In this document: positions 44,092-54,683 of the stretch, piece by piece
Layout of the letters: the number at the start of each line of letters is the position of its first letter
Numbering within the stretch: position 1 is the first letter of the stretch
Assembly (NCBI GenBank): GCA_964035015.1
Contig: OZ036005.1
Coordinates: 4,251,714-4,315,713, forward strand
DNA: 64,000 bases
Direction of reading: 5' to 3'
From: Corallium rubrum
Lineage: Eukaryota > Cnidaria > Anthozoa > Scleralcyonacea > Coralliidae
Translations under genes and position numbers: made by a program
Notes under the pieces: model-generated
Seen by the model: only the letters and a program-made list of their open reading frames with translations
The model's database searches: none
Told to the model about the DNA's origin: nothing

Positions 44092-44606
44092 ATTTTTTTT
44101 TTTTTTAAGTATTTTAAAGCAACTCTTCGTTCATTAATGTTTAACATAAATTGTTTACTCGCGTTGTGTGATAAATCATATATTAAATCTGCACGATTAA
44201 TGCTTTTATTACCCATTTGAAGAGTGTTGGTTTTCAGTCCTTTTTTATTTAAAAATTCTATTATTTTTCTTTCACTAGGTGTTTTTGTTTCTTGACTTTC
44301 TTTTTCCTTCTTGTCCGTATCTGTTTTGTCCGTATCTGTTTTTGTTTCATCATCATCCCCTCCAGTAGCCGTTAAATTGTCGGCTTTACGTTTGAGAGCA
44401 TTTTTTTGTTTTAAAAAACTCACTACGCTTTCACCGGAGTGTTTGTTTTGTCTAACAGCGTTTTCCATCGCTTCCTTTTTTTCTTCCAACTGAAATTCAT
44501 CTTGTTTTTTTATTCCTTGAAGTAGTTTCTTATTTTCATGATCGTTTTTTAAATATTCAAACATCTCGTTCAATTTAACAGCATCAACTAATTGTAATTT
44601 ATTCAT
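44058..44606 (-). CDS. charged helical protein
   Basis: 182 residues from ATG 44606 (MNKLQLVDAVKLNEMFEYL). Acidic/Thr-rich middle (DDDETKTDTDKTDTDKKE) and a C-terminal domain NKKGLKTNTLQMGNKSINR. Overlaps the stop of 44599-44847 by 8 nt. Possible scaffold-type protein. Confidence 0.6.
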   Translation of the reverse strand: MNKLQLVDAVKLNEMFEYLKNDHENKKLLQGIKKQDEFQLEEKKEAMENAVRQNKHSGESVVSFLKQKNALKRKADNLTATGGDDDETKTDTDKTDTDKKEKESQETKTPSERKIIEFLNKKGLKTNTLQMGNKSINRADLIYDLSHNASKQFMLNINERRVALKYLKKKKICLLASLKILY

Positions 44607-44847
44607 TTTCTTTTTCAAATTTACTTAAAAATTTAACCGCTCTTTCAAATACAAGGCTAAGACAATGATCCTCGCATAACATGATCTTAAGATCATTTGA
44701 ATTAATTTTTCCGCATGCCATTTTTTTAAGTAAATACAAATAATCGTCGCTGCATTTTATCGGAATTCTTTTTTCCACAATATTTTTGGCTAAAAGTAAT
44801 ATCTTTTTTTTTAAATTTTCATCGTATAATTTATGTTTTTTAATCAT
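44599..44847 (-). CDS. small helical protein
   Basis: 82 residues (MIKKHKLYDENLKKKILLLA) with CGKINSNDLKIMLCEDHC. Tightly coupled to the downstream ORF. Counterpart in A lies outside the window. Confidence 0.6.
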   Translation of the reverse strand: MIKKHKLYDENLKKKILLLAKNIVEKRIPIKCSDDYLYLLKKMACGKINSNDLKIMLCEDHCLSLVFERAVKFLSKFEKENE

Positions 44848-44898
44848 ATTTACTTTAAAAAATTCTCTAACCGAAGGGATGAATTTTTTTTTATTTTT

Positions 44899-44980
44899 TT
44901 ATTTTTTTTTTTTCAACAACTGATGATATAATATTAATGATTTTAACATGCCCGTCTCATTTTCATCATCATCGTCGTCG

Positions 44981-45032
<52 letters not shown>

Positions 45033-45258
45033 TATCATCATCACCATCGTCATCACTTTCAGACATCAACTCATTTTCTGAAAAACCAGATAAGTCGTGT
45101 TTTTCTATTTTTTTCTTTTTTTTTCTTTTTTCATTTTCTTCTTTTTCTTCTTCTTCTTCTTCTTCTTCTTCTTCTTCTTCTTCTTCTTCTTCTTCTTGTT
45201 TTTTTTTTCTTTTTTCTTCTTCTTTTTTCTTTATTTTTTTACATCCATTTTCAAGCAA
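44899..45258 (-). CDS. acidic Glu/Asp-tract ORF, start uncertain
   Basis: Encoded partly by (TTC)n and (ATC)n microsatellites: KKKEEEK..., a Glu tract, IEKHDLSGFSENELMSESDD, an Asp tract and ENETGMLKSLILYHQLLKKKK. No ATG near the 5' end; an in-frame TAG lies six codons upstream of the first usable codon. The non-repeat parts look coding. The boundary sequence GCAAAT-TCGACGCTACTGG is shared with A at 10383, marking the rearrangement site. Confidence 0.4.
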
Positions 45259-45434
45259 ATTTCGACGCTACTGGATGAACTATAATATGTTCTTTATTTA
45301 AATGTATTTTTTTATCAATTATATTTCCTGGGTGTATAGTTTTAATTATTATTTTTGTTTTTGACTTCCCGTTAGTTTTTTCCATGGTGAGAATTAAAAA
45401 CGGAATGAGTATGTTTTTTTAGTAACTCATAAAT

Positions 45435-46755
45435 TTATACATCGTATAACAAACGCGCAGGTGTTTTCATTCCGACTTTTATTTCATTACGAAATTCGCC
45501 AATGTAGAATATGTTTCCCGCAGCCGTATCGACTGAGAAATTCATGTGAACGTTAACAACACCGCTGGGTCGATTCGGTAGCACTTTTAAATGTGAGTCG
45601 GAATTTGTAGTTAAATCGAAAGCTAAAACCGCATATCCATTTATAAATTGATTGTAAGTTATCGGCATTTCAGAATGATCTCTATTAAGAACATTGCGTA
45701 ATTGCTCGTATGCTTCAACTGAATTTTCTATCGTTCCAATAGACACGCTATTTACTGTGACGTTTACATTTGAATAATTCTCCCATTGAAAATTAAACAC
45801 GTTAGTACCCATAGTACCAGCAAAATTGTCACGTCTCACATACACGATAAATAAACGAACAGGGCATGATCCATTAAACACATCGTTTTCTATATGCGTT
45901 CTTCGAACAGCAGCTATTGATGCCGTCACCGTGCGGAATGTTGTCGAATAATATCGCGCTTCTTGCGAATCAGTGACAAACGCTGTATTTAAAGCGTTAG
46001 CCAACTGGTCTTTGGGCTTGTAAACAGGTACGCGTATATGAAATTCTTCTATTGACATTCTCATAGCAGCAAACTGTGCATCCGCGTGATTCGCACCCAT
46101 GAAAAGGAGCGTGTAGGGCTGCTCTTACATATTTTAGCTCCAGTTTAAAAGCTGACGGAATAAAAACTTCACCACCCGCATCGCTGAAACACGGTAGATC
46201 AATTTTATCAATAAGTTGTACTGCGGGTTGATTGTTTGTAAGATTACGTCTACTCACCATCCCCACGTTATTTCCCAGAATGGTCTGCATCTGACTATGG
46301 CTGTCAAAATAACCGCAATTTATTTGCGGTGAATCTTTATACATTTTAGGCGTTTCACGGGTAAGAATTTTCAAATACGCCGAAAGGAAATTAAAATTAG
46401 AAGCAGGTGTAATTAAACATTCATTAATCTTCAATTCTGCAGAGCGCCACATAGTACGCAAAGGAAAGGCGGGCGGTACAAATCTAGCGTTTGCAATAAT
46501 AGCACCGGCAGCATTTCGTATTGACATTTTTACATACATTCTTGCATCACTTGTTTTTATTAACCCCACATTATTTCCCTGTCGTTTAAATGTGTACGCA
46601 TCTGCATAAGCAGTATTAGGAATGGGGTGTATCACATCAATACGCTTATCCGTAAAAAGATCGTTAAAAGGCGATGATTTAAATAACTGTAAAGGTTTTG
46701 AATATAATGTCTCGTGTTGATCGACTTCTTGTTCATGACCATCGCGGGTAGACAT
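45435..46755 (-). pseudogene. MCP: major capsid protein gene with 1-nt frameshift
   Basis: Two overlapping frames (46755-45997 and 46100-45435) together cover the 436-residue capsid protein of A. The shift is near 46110, where an extra base lies in the GCGTGTAGGG stretch. Both halves otherwise align well with A, so the break seems recent or could be a sequencing artefact. Confidence 0.85.
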
Positions 46756-46766
46756 ATTTTTTTTTT

Positions 46767-46916
46767 TTAAATGTTAACTTTAAGAATTCCCTTTGTCGTG
46801 TCCAATAACTTCGGCAAAAACATACCAAGTGCCATACCCGCCCCAAAACCCCGACCTTTTTGTTGTTTTCTTTTTGGTTTTCTTCGTCTTTTTATTTTTT
46901 TTCTATTGCGTGCCAT
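46767..46916 (-). CDS. small basic/hydrophobic virion-like peptide
   Basis: 49 residues, MARNRKKIKRRRKPKRKQQK then GFGAGMALGMFLPKLLD; near identical to 11947-12096 and stronger conserved than average, which supports function. Confidence 0.7.
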   Translation of the reverse strand: MARNRKKIKRRRKPKRKQQKGRGFGAGMALGMFLPKLLDTTKGILKVNI

Positions 46917-47035
46917 ACTATCAGCGTATAAAAACCCGAACGAAATGATTTTTTTATAAAACAACACACGATATTTATAATATCAAATTAAATATTTTTT
47001 TTTATTTTTTTTTTTTTTGAAAAATTTTTTTTTTT

Positions 47036-47302
47036 TTATCTATTTAAAATACGTAAAAGTTCAGGATGTAATGTATCTTTTTTTCTTTTTTTTGCAGGTT
47101 TTACATAATTTTTTTCATGTTGTTCATCCATATTAGGAGGTAGCCCCACGCGACCATTGAGTAAAATTTCTCCTTTAGTTTGTTTTGTTTCTTGTTTGAT
47201 TACAAAATAATTTCGATTATATCCCCCGCCATTTCTTCTTCCATGTAATAATTCCAAATAGTCTTTTTCATCTAATTGTGATGTTTTCTTCTTTGCATTC
47301 AT
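47036..47302 (-). CDS. small conserved protein of the capsid cluster
   Basis: 88 residues (MNAKKKTSQLDEKDY). GRRNGGGYNR and LLNGRVGLPPNMDE conserved with 12217-12483. Confidence 0.7.
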   Translation of the reverse strand: MNAKKKTSQLDEKDYLELLHGRRNGGGYNRNYFVIKQETKQTKGEILLNGRVGLPPNMDEQHEKNYVKPAKKRKKDTLHPELLRILNR

Positions 47303-47315
47303 TTTTTTTTTCTCT

Positions 47316-47792
47316 TTACACACCCTCTTCAAACAAATTCAAAGTGACCGTAATTTCTTCATCACGCGTTCTTTTATCTTTTTCATATACAATAAAAAAT
47401 TGGACTTTTTTTTCCATAGTGTTTGTTAATAACATTAACGGTAGTTTTTTTTTAACTACCGAAATTTTAGGATTTTTTTCATCATAAAATAATAATAAAC
47501 GTTTAGGTAATAACATATGCTGAACAGCTGGTGATGACACAGCGCTATCATCATGATTTGAATATGTTAGATTTTCAATTTTTTTTGTATCCCTATCTGA
47601 CGGAAGACCAGAAAAATCTAATTTTCTGCAATATAATAAACGAAAATTTCCTTGAATATTTTTACATTCTATAGAATTTAAATTCCATAATACGTTGTTA
47701 TCACCATATGAAAAAGACGAAAAAGGAAATGAAATTTCTTTGCTTTGTATTACCAATGCATTTTCGTGCGCTTTCAGATGGAATTTAAGCAT
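47316..47792 (-). CDS. conserved protein next to minor capsid
   Basis: 158 residues; ISFPFSSFSYGD, VLWNLNSIECKN and MEKKVQFFIVYEKD as in 12497-12976, with a variable middle part. ATG overlaps the minor capsid stop by 8 nt. Confidence 0.72.
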   Translation of the reverse strand: MLKFHLKAHENALVIQSKEISFPFSSFSYGDNNVLWNLNSIECKNIQGNFRLLYCRKLDFSGLPSDRDTKKIENLTYSNHDDSAVSSPAVQHMLLPKRLLLFYDEKNPKISVVKKKLPLMLLTNTMEKKVQFFIVYEKDKRTRDEEITVTLNLFEEGV

Positions 47793-48732
47793 AATGAACT
47801 ACACCTTCGATGCTAACAGTTCCCGAATCAAAGGGTACTTTAACACCCACACTATCTTTTAACGTAATATGTAACGAAGAAATAAACGCTTTTTTAAATT
47901 TTCTTCTAACCGGTACAGATGGCGTGTAACTAATTAGCTCGCCATTCCCTTTTCCTTGTTCGCTCCAACGAATCGGTATTGTAGAAATAAGTTCAGTAGA
48001 TGAATCACCAATAAAACTTCTTTCAAGTTCATCACAATAAATAAACATTTTATCTAATCCATCAGATATGTCGGGTAAATGATCTGCTACACGCGTGAAT
48101 GTTGTATCATAAACTATACCCTTTTTGATTTTAAATTCAAATAATTCATCCACAAACCCTAGCATAAAAGCTAATTTTTTAGAAATTCTAAAATACAAAT
48201 AAACATAATATTCCGCATTTTTACCGTTTATTAACTTAGTTGACATATGATAATAACCAGCATCTTTCCCATCATATCCTTTTGGTTTTCCCCCGACAGT
48301 AATTGAAGGGTTTTGTTCATTTACCCAATATTCGGTTGATACATTCGCGGTTATTTTTACTTTACCACCCGATGTTAACGTAAATGCTACATCGTATTCA
48401 TTTAAAACGTTATTTAAATACCGCAATAAATTTTCTAAAGTATAGTGACCCTGTGGAATAATGAAATTATCGCTTTTCACCTCCATACTGCAAATCACGT
48501 ATTTATCATCTGCTTTACTATATTTCCATTGATAATAGTCATTTTCAAAATTAAACCAACAAGAATCATCAGCAATATTTTTCGTCGTTCCCGGGTAAGA
48601 AATTTCTGTTAATTCAAAAAACGCGTCGTGATTTATTGCATCGATCGGTTCGGCTAATTTCATTTCAAATTGATTCGTATAATTAACCTCTCCATCTTCT
48701 GCAACAGTATTGCTTAAAATTTGCAAATTCAT
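47785..48732 (-). CDS. mCP: minor capsid (penton-like) protein
   Basis: 315 residues; conserved N-terminal LAEPIDAINHDAFFELTEISYP and C-terminal LDKMFIYCDELERSFIGDSS, variable centre (about residues 70-200), the pattern expected of a surface-exposed protein. Homologue of 12969-13925. Confidence 0.83.
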   Translation of the reverse strand: MNLQILSNTVAEDGEVNYTNQFEMKLAEPIDAINHDAFFELTEISYPGTTKNIADDSCWFNFENDYYQWKYSKADDKYVICSMEVKSDNFIIPQGHYTLENLLRYLNNVLNEYDVAFTLTSGGKVKITANVSTEYWVNEQNPSITVGGKPKGYDGKDAGYYHMSTKLINGKNAEYYVYLYFRISKKLAFMLGFVDELFEFKIKKGIVYDTTFTRVADHLPDISDGLDKMFIYCDELERSFIGDSSTELISTIPIRWSEQGKGNGELISYTPSVPVRRKFKKAFISSLHITLKDSVGVKVPFDSGTVSIEGVVHYA

Positions 48733-49625
48733 ATTGTTTGTAATTCTTCGCGATAAAATATCCCCGTGATTTTTTCACCGTTTAAATCCACCAATTCATA
48801 CGTCACGGGATCCGTTACAAATACTTTTTTGATTTTAAATTTTTCGTCCGTCCAACGGCGTAGACTGCTTTTCTCAAAAATATTCGTTTTTCCACGCGCT
48901 ATTCGCACAAGCGTTCCTTCTTTCAACACGTTTTTAGTAAAAGTGACGGGCGAGATCATCTTACGTAGTAATATATTTTTAATTTTTTTTTGTTTTTTAT
49001 CTTCACGATAAAGCTCGTGGGGTGTGGCGCCACCCAAACTTTTATGCGGTGAATTATTATATCTTTCGAGAATTATGCGAAAATAAGAATAATAATCAAA
49101 ACTATCCGTCAACGTTAAAACACGACGAACCATTGTTTTTAAAGTTTGAATTACTCTTTCGACATGCGAGGCTTTAATTTCTCGATTGAACGTGTGAAAA
49201 ACCTCAAAACCATATTTTTTACTCAAAGTTTTACGAATTATTTGAAATTCCGATCCTTCGTCACACTGAATTTTCTTAGGCACGCCATCTTTTTTTAAAA
49301 TTTTTTCCATTTTTTCAGCTGTATTTTTTGCCGTTTTCTTTTTTAAAAACTCCACCCACGCATAACGCGAATAGACATCAATACACACAAGCCAATAACG
49401 AAATTGACGATTAAATCTCGCCAAATCTTTATTTTCTGCTAAATCAATTTCCCACTGTTCATTCTTTTCACTCACATGTATATTTAAACGTCTATATTTT
49501 TTTCTAGTCAGTTTATGTTGTTTATATTTTTCTAATTGTTCCAATTCTAACGTTTCTCCTTTTAAAAGTCGCGATGCTTTTTTAATGAAATCTTCAGTAA
49601 ATACAGTCTTTTTTTTTCTTCCCAT
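48729..49625 (-). CDS. INT: rve-family integrase
   Basis: 298 residues; catalytic WEIDLAE, QCDEGSEF and SHVERVIQTLK intact, GGATPHELYRED conserved. About 95 percent identical to the A enzyme by eye. Lacks three residues of the Lys-rich N-terminus. Confidence 0.95.
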   Translation of the reverse strand: MGRKKKTVFTEDFIKKASRLLKGETLELEQLEKYKQHKLTRKKYRRLNIHVSEKNEQWEIDLAENKDLARFNRQFRYWLVCIDVYSRYAWVEFLKKKTAKNTAEKMEKILKKDGVPKKIQCDEGSEFQIIRKTLSKKYGFEVFHTFNREIKASHVERVIQTLKTMVRRVLTLTDSFDYYSYFRIILERYNNSPHKSLGGATPHELYREDKKQKKIKNILLRKMISPVTFTKNVLKEGTLVRIARGKTNIFEKSSLRRWTDEKFKIKKVFVTDPVTYELVDLNGEKITGIFYREELQTI

Positions 49626-49657
49626 CTCTGAAAGAATAATTATAAAAAAAAAATACT

Positions 49658-50533
49658 TTAACGTAATTGTTCAACCATACGTCTGATCTCTTCAAACCCC
49701 TCTGTGTTTATAAGACTGACAAAATCTACTTTAGCATCTGCATTTAAACCCCCATTCATTTCATCATTATATCTACAAATACAATCTTCTACGCTTAGAC
49801 TTTTATCGATACTGCAAAAATAAATTAATTCAGCGGCGGCAAACATATTTATGGGTATTACACACTGTTCATTCTTCTTCTTCTCCCCCGACTCACATTG
49901 TTCTTCGTTTTTCTTCTTCTTCGATGTTACTGTTGTGCTTGTTGATTTATTAGTAGCAGTAGGCGCCTTTCTTTTTTTCCCACCAGCATTCCCGCACACA
50001 TCGTGATGAAAACGACTCAACTGGGTAGCGATCTCTGTTAACGAATCGTTTTTCTTAAAAGAAAAACTCCCCCATTCGTCTTCCCACGACACGGTTTCTT
50101 CTTCTGATACAGCAGCAACCACCACTGGTGTTTCTTCACCATCGTCATCGAATGTTAAATCTTCATCGGGAACGACCTGTATTTTTCTTTGCAAAACTAA
50201 TTCGCCGGTTCCAAATTCGCTACTACGCAACACCAGACGCATCTCGTCATTTTTGTAATTTCGATAAGTCGAAATCACAATGAGAACATGTTCACTCCAA
50301 TTGAAGTAACCGTTAGCTTGCTGTATAACGTTAACCAACGGGGGGATCGAATCCAACTCCACCTCCATCATCGATTGCATGGTAAATTTTGCACACGCTT
50401 TACTCGTCGGGAATACTTTCGCTAAAATCGCTTTATTATTCTTCTTTTGAAGAGCCACCACCTTTTGCGTTAAATCCGCGTACTTTTGAAGTACGCGCTC
50501 GTTACCCACGTGTTGTTTTAAATATAATTCCAT
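49658..50533 (-). CDS. conserved protein with acidic linker
   Basis: 291 residues; MELYLKQHVGNERVLQKYAD, WEDEWGSFSFKK and LSVEDCICRYNDEMN conserved with 14880-15749, linker diverged. Confidence 0.75.
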   Translation of the reverse strand: MELYLKQHVGNERVLQKYADLTQKVVALQKKNNKAILAKVFPTSKACAKFTMQSMMEVELDSIPPLVNVIQQANGYFNWSEHVLIVISTYRNYKNDEMRLVLRSSEFGTGELVLQRKIQVVPDEDLTFDDDGEETPVVVAAVSEEETVSWEDEWGSFSFKKNDSLTEIATQLSRFHHDVCGNAGGKKRKAPTATNKSTSTTVTSKKKKNEEQCESGEKKKNEQCVIPINMFAAAELIYFCSIDKSLSVEDCICRYNDEMNGGLNADAKVDFVSLINTEGFEEIRRMVEQLR

Positions 50534-50648
50534 TGTGATAAGAAAATTTTAGCGTTTGTTTGTTTGGGGAGCTCGTCTCCTGAGTTCCAGAGGGTATTTA
50601 ATGATAATGATCAAATCTTTGCTTTGCCTTTTATAATATTTTTTTTAA

Positions 50649-50933
50649 TTAACGTATAAAATAATGATTTTTAATATATTCATCGACTTCATTTGTAAAA
50701 TCATGCGATCTACTCAACCCCCAATAATATTTATGCGGAAGAGTCGGCTCGCCCACGGGTTCAAAAATAACTTTATCACAACCTTTTCTAAAATAATCTT
50801 TTTCCAAACCAATTATTTTAAAATCATATGACGAATTAATTAACAGGTATAATTGCTCAGACTGAATCGGTTTTGCATAAATTTCACCCGTATTAATTTT
50901 ACGGAGAATATCGATATTAACACACAGTTTCAT
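50649..50933 (-). CDS. small protein, YYWGL family
   Basis: 94 residues; FKIIGLEKDYFRKGCDKVIFE and LPHKYYWGLSRSHDF match 15887-16165. Confidence 0.7.
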   Translation of the reverse strand: MKLCVNIDILRKINTGEIYAKPIQSEQLYLLINSSYDFKIIGLEKDYFRKGCDKVIFEPVGEPTLPHKYYWGLSRSHDFTNEVDEYIKNHYFIR

Positions 50934-51002
50934 TAAAGTTCTTTTTTATTTTTTTTACAGATATTTAAATTATTTCTAATTAAAAAACAAACAAACTACT
51001 GT

Positions 51003-52196
51003 TCAACTAAGCTGAGTGATAATGTTTTGATCGTTGGGTAATATAAAATTTATATATCGGATTTTACAATAACTTGAGTCCGTAGTACGTATACGAATGG
51101 TAGAGGATAACTTCTTTGTTTTTAAATCAACAAATCCATAACCCCGCCAATCGTCCAATACCGTATGTACATAATCGCGAGAATATTTTCTATAATTTCT
51201 CGCTTTTTTTTCAAAAACGTAAACAGAGTCTTTTAATTTATCTAAATGAGTTGCGCACTTTTTTTTACAATTCTTATACATGCAAATTTCACGTGTTCTA
51301 TACATATAATTACAATAAAAAGAATTATTCTCATCACCATCAATTTTATCCAATTCCCATTCTAAATTTTTCTCAATAAACGTTATTATCGTCGAAATTG
51401 AATACTCTGTTTTCCTTTCAGACAATAACACACCCGAGGGATTATGATCTTCACAATAAAATAGAAAAATTATCACTAACGTATATAACAAGTCGACATC
51501 AAAACTAGCGTAGGATATAAACACACTCATAAAAATATCAGGCGCTATAGTAAATAAGTAATACGTCGCCATGAAAATTCTTTCGCCATACTTTAAATTA
51601 ATCGTGAGTAAGAATTCCCGTAGGGAGTCATTTAACGGGTAGAGTACTTCGCCGGTCACACTATTTACACAATATAATTTATGCTGATACAACGCTTTCA
51701 AACATTCTAGGCAATATTGAGTTAACACTTCTTCCTCATCGAAAGAAATATGCATAAAATAAGAATGTCTAGAATAAAAATTAACATTGCCGCCACCACG
51801 ATGTCGCTTCAACATTACACCGTCTCTCAATGTTCGATACACACACCATTCACGACTAGCGACCTTGGGTAATAAATATTCCCATCCATTTTCTAGAATA
51901 ACATAACCCGTATTCGTATCCTTGTACAAGTATGCACAGCTATGAAATAAATAGTCTATGTCATCAGAATCTTCCTCTTTTTCTTCACGCAACGACCTTC
52001 TCTTAATTCCCGATATATATTTTCCCTCGTAGTGATCTAACACACCGCACAACCAGTACAACAACCCCATATAACGTGATGAAAACCGTCTCATTTCCGG
52101 TACTATGCAAAGCAACATTTTTAAAGAAATAGTAGTTGCACGATCAGTTTCAACGCTGTTGATTTTCACACGTCCGGTATGATCGCGTTTCGACAT
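51003..52196 (-). CDS. family 1 paralogue, 397 residues, intact
   Basis: Starts MSKRDHTGRVKINSVE. RYMGLLYWLCG, FLFYCEDHNPSGV and YKNCKKKCATHLD. Intact version of the frameshifted 16232-17408. Has an insert ECLKALYQHKLYC relative to A. Paralogue of 32636-33862. Confidence 0.8.
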   Translation of the reverse strand: MSKRDHTGRVKINSVETDRATTISLKMLLCIVPEMRRFSSRYMGLLYWLCGVLDHYEGKYISGIKRRSLREEKEEDSDDIDYLFHSCAYLYKDTNTGYVILENGWEYLLPKVASREWCVYRTLRDGVMLKRHRGGGNVNFYSRHSYFMHISFDEEEVLTQYCLECLKALYQHKLYCVNSVTGEVLYPLNDSLREFLLTINLKYGERIFMATYYLFTIAPDIFMSVFISYASFDVDLLYTLVIIFLFYCEDHNPSGVLLSERKTEYSISTIITFIEKNLEWELDKIDGDENNSFYCNYMYRTREICMYKNCKKKCATHLDKLKDSVYVFEKKARNYRKYSRDYVHTVLDDWRGYGFVDLKTKKLSSTIRIRTTDSSYCKIRYINFILPNDQNIITQLS

Positions 52197-52329
52197 CGTT
52201 TTGACTCAAATCTTTTTTTCTTAATTTTTAAATATATTTTTTTCAAAATGCAAATTTTTTTAACAAATATAAATAAACCCGCAATCGCAAGATTTCAAAC
52301 AAACAAACAAACTCAAGCAACGAAGAAAA

Positions 52330-52815
52330 ATGGCAAATGATGACGCTATTTTTATTAGTGAGCGCAGACACACGTCTATTGCGTACCGTTCAATAGTGGG
52401 TAACGCGTGGTGGAGTTTTTTAAGCAAACAAAATGCAACGATGGGGGCGTTTAGCAACGCTAAACTACCTTTCTATAAATCGTTGTTAGACAAATTACGA
52501 TATCAACATAATCTCGATTTTTATGTCGATTCTTGCGGTTATGGTATGGTGGGCGATTCGCAAGAGCAAAGAAACCAGCGTCACGAAAAGTATATCTTGT
52601 TAAGCCACGTCGAAACTCTTATCACGGGATTCGAGGCGTCGTTATTATGGTGTGATGTGTGGGATACTACAGTCAGCGCCAACGAATTTGCAAACATCGT
52701 GTACAATGTACATCCCGAAACTCGAGACTACTTTAAACCAACAACAACAGAATGTTGTTGTGAACACGTTTCTTGCAAAATTAAAAATGAAGACGAACAA
52801 CCTAAACATGAATGA
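52330..52815 (+). CDS. conserved protein, unknown
   Basis: 161 residues (MANDDAIFISERRHTSIAYR). NAWWSFLSKQN, GFEASLLWCDVWD and NVHPETRDYF conserved with 17530-18021; C-terminal Cys cluster ECCCEHVSC differs. Confidence 0.72.
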   Translation: MANDDAIFISERRHTSIAYRSIVGNAWWSFLSKQNATMGAFSNAKLPFYKSLLDKLRYQHNLDFYVDSCGYGMVGDSQEQRNQRHEKYILLSHVETLITGFEASLLWCDVWDTTVSANEFANIVYNVHPETRDYFKPTTTECCCEHVSCKIKNEDEQPKHE

Positions 52816-52976
52816 AGATGAACAAAATTTATTTCTCACATGTAACTACTACTAAAACCATTCACGATATTAGTTTGTTATACTTTATAGTTCACGATAG
52901 TTCTTAAACGACTTTCTCTAATGTTTATAAAATTAAAATGTTTCTCTTTTAAACAGTGTTCTTCAATTGTCTTTCA

Positions 52977-53222
52977 TCAACGTGGCGCAATTGTTGTTCC
53001 CCGATAGTCCTGCTGCGGCTTCTTTTCTTCGTAAACTTCGTCCCTCAGGAAATAGATCTCCTTAAAATTCTTAGCCTCACGGGACTTTTTGACCAGATAT
53101 CGCTGCTCGCCGTTCGCTCTCTTCCAACTTGTCTTCCGCACCCACCACTCGTTGTTCACCACCCAGTCCTCAACGAGCACATCGTTCTTCATCGTGGTGA
53201 CGTTGTAGTAATAGTCATTCAT
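52977..53222 (-). CDS. small Trp-rich basic protein
   Basis: 81 residues from ATG 53222 (MNDYYYNVTTMKND). VEDWVVNNEWWVRKTSWKRA and KNFKEIYFLRDEVYEEKKP shared with 18178-18393. Local GC content is higher than in its neighbours. Confidence 0.62.
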   Translation of the reverse strand: MNDYYYNVTTMKNDVLVEDWVVNNEWWVRKTSWKRANGEQRYLVKKSREAKNFKEIYFLRDEVYEEKKPQQDYRGTTIAPR

Positions 53223-53446
53223 CCTGTCGTTCGTGTGTGCTTGCTTGCTGATGTTATAAGATAGATATTTTATCAACGTCGTCAACGAGTTTTATAATTT
53301 CTAAATTTTTTTACCCACTTAAGAATGTTTATTTTTCAGCTTTCTAGATCAACGTCCCGACACTTATCGTTACTACGCAACAAAACAAACACGTTCTCTA
53401 CCCACTTGGTCGGTCTACACGTCAAAACAAACAAAACTGTTTGTTC

Positions 53447-53764
53447 TCACACTAAAATACAAGTGCATGTTTGTCGCGCTGGATCTTTCCACACTTCCTG
53501 TGCCGTATATCTGTTTACATGTAGTTTTAATTCCAAAATCAAACCGGGATCAACAACTGTTGTCCAATAATGAACGTACTTCATTCTTTTCTTAGCTTGA
53601 CTAGATAAATTAACCACGTTAAAATAAACCACAGCTTCACCCGTTTTAAAAACATCTTCTTTCACACTAATAACTTTCAAATATGTAGCATGACACTGGC
53701 TCAACTCGGGATATATTTGTTTGAAAGTGATATATTTTCTTCTTATAATGTGGATGTCGTCCAT
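53447..53764 (-). CDS. small protein, YW family
   Basis: 105 residues (MDDIHIIRRKYITFKQIYPE); CHATYLKVISVKEDVF, VVYFNVVNLSSQ and YVHYWTTVVDPG. Coupled to the 53764 gene by TGATG. Confidence 0.68.
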   Translation of the reverse strand: MDDIHIIRRKYITFKQIYPELSQCHATYLKVISVKEDVFKTGEAVVYFNVVNLSSQAKKRMKYVHYWTTVVDPGLILELKLHVNRYTAQEVWKDPARQTCTCILV

Positions 53765-53979
53765 CAGGCTGCTCTTATCTTATCTTTTCTTTTATTCAGA
53801 CGTTTTATAACGGAAGAAAATACCCTTTTAAATTCTTCACTCCTTTCCATACGTGTTATATCTGCATGCATCTGCTCTAGAGCCTGCTCATTTACATTGA
53901 ATTCATCATCATCATCATCATCATCGTCTGTATCTGAATAATTATCGTAACTAGGTTTCTCATACTCCTTCCTCTCCAT
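53764..53979 (-). CDS. small acidic/basic protein
   Basis: 71 residues; Asp run DTDDDDDDDDEF from a (ATC)n tract, then HADITRMERSEEFKRVFSSV and LNKRKDKIRAA. Homologue of 18950-19144. Confidence 0.65.
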   Translation of the reverse strand: MERKEYEKPSYDNYSDTDDDDDDDDEFNVNEQALEQMHADITRMERSEEFKRVFSSVIKRLNKRKDKIRAA

Positions 53980-54350
53980 AGCCTTTCGAAACTAAAACAA
54001 ATAATTCTTAGGAAGAATATATAATTTTTCCCTTCACCCTAAGAATTACAAATTTCATTTTTTTTACACCCGGAATCAATTAAAAAAACACACAAAAAAA
54101 TTTTTTCCCAGTTTTTTTCTATGAATAAATAAATAATCCCTTTTTTTCCGGTTTCGAAAAGGAAATGTTCAATCAATTCAGTTTCGAAAAGGAAACTGTT
54201 GAATGAATAAATTATTCCTTTTCCGGTTTCGAATGTCAATCAAAGGGAATTATGTTGAATAAATAAAAAAACACACCCTTTCCGCTTTCGAATGCCAATC
54301 ATCAATTTCATTCCGGTTTCGATTTTCGTTTATTTATTTTAATTCTTTGA
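53980..54350. repeat. intergenic degenerate repeats
   Basis: CCGGTTTCGAA motif about five times between 54147 and 54316 with AATAAATAA spacers; related to 19340-19400. No gene supported. Confidence 0.5.
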
Positions 54351-54683
54351 TTACATTACAATACATTTTTGTAATAACCCATCCCTTTTTTTTTTCCATA
54401 TCTTCGGCGGTGTCTGTGTGTTTACATAGTTCATATAATCACAAGTATTTCTAAACTTATCAACTAGTGTCCAATAATATATATATTCCATTCGTGGTAT
54501 TTCTGAATTATAAGATAAATTAACAGCGTCAAAAAAAATAACGTCTTCCATATAATGAAAATAATCATTTAATACATCAACGATTTTAAGATAAGTCGCA
54601 CAACATTCTTTTAACGTAGGATATATATCGTCAAATTCAATAAACTTTCGTTTACTAAGTCCTCTTGAGACGTCATTCTCCAT
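54351..54683 (-). CDS. small protein, YW family
   Basis: 110 residues (MENDVSRGLSKRKFIEFDDI). CCATYLKIVDVLNDYFHYME, VIFFDAVNLSYNSE and YYWTLVDKFRN. Broken in A (19503-19815). Overlaps the next gene by 11 nt. Confidence 0.68.
   Translation of the reverse strand: MENDVSRGLSKRKFIEFDDIYPTLKECCATYLKIVDVLNDYFHYMEDVIFFDAVNLSYNSEIPRMEYIYYWTLVDKFRNTCDYMNYVNTQTPPKIWKKKRDGLLQKCIVM

Noticed and set aside
44937-45301. Plus-strand His/Ser/Phe-rich ORFs
   Set aside because: Antisense readings of the GAA and GAT microsatellites.
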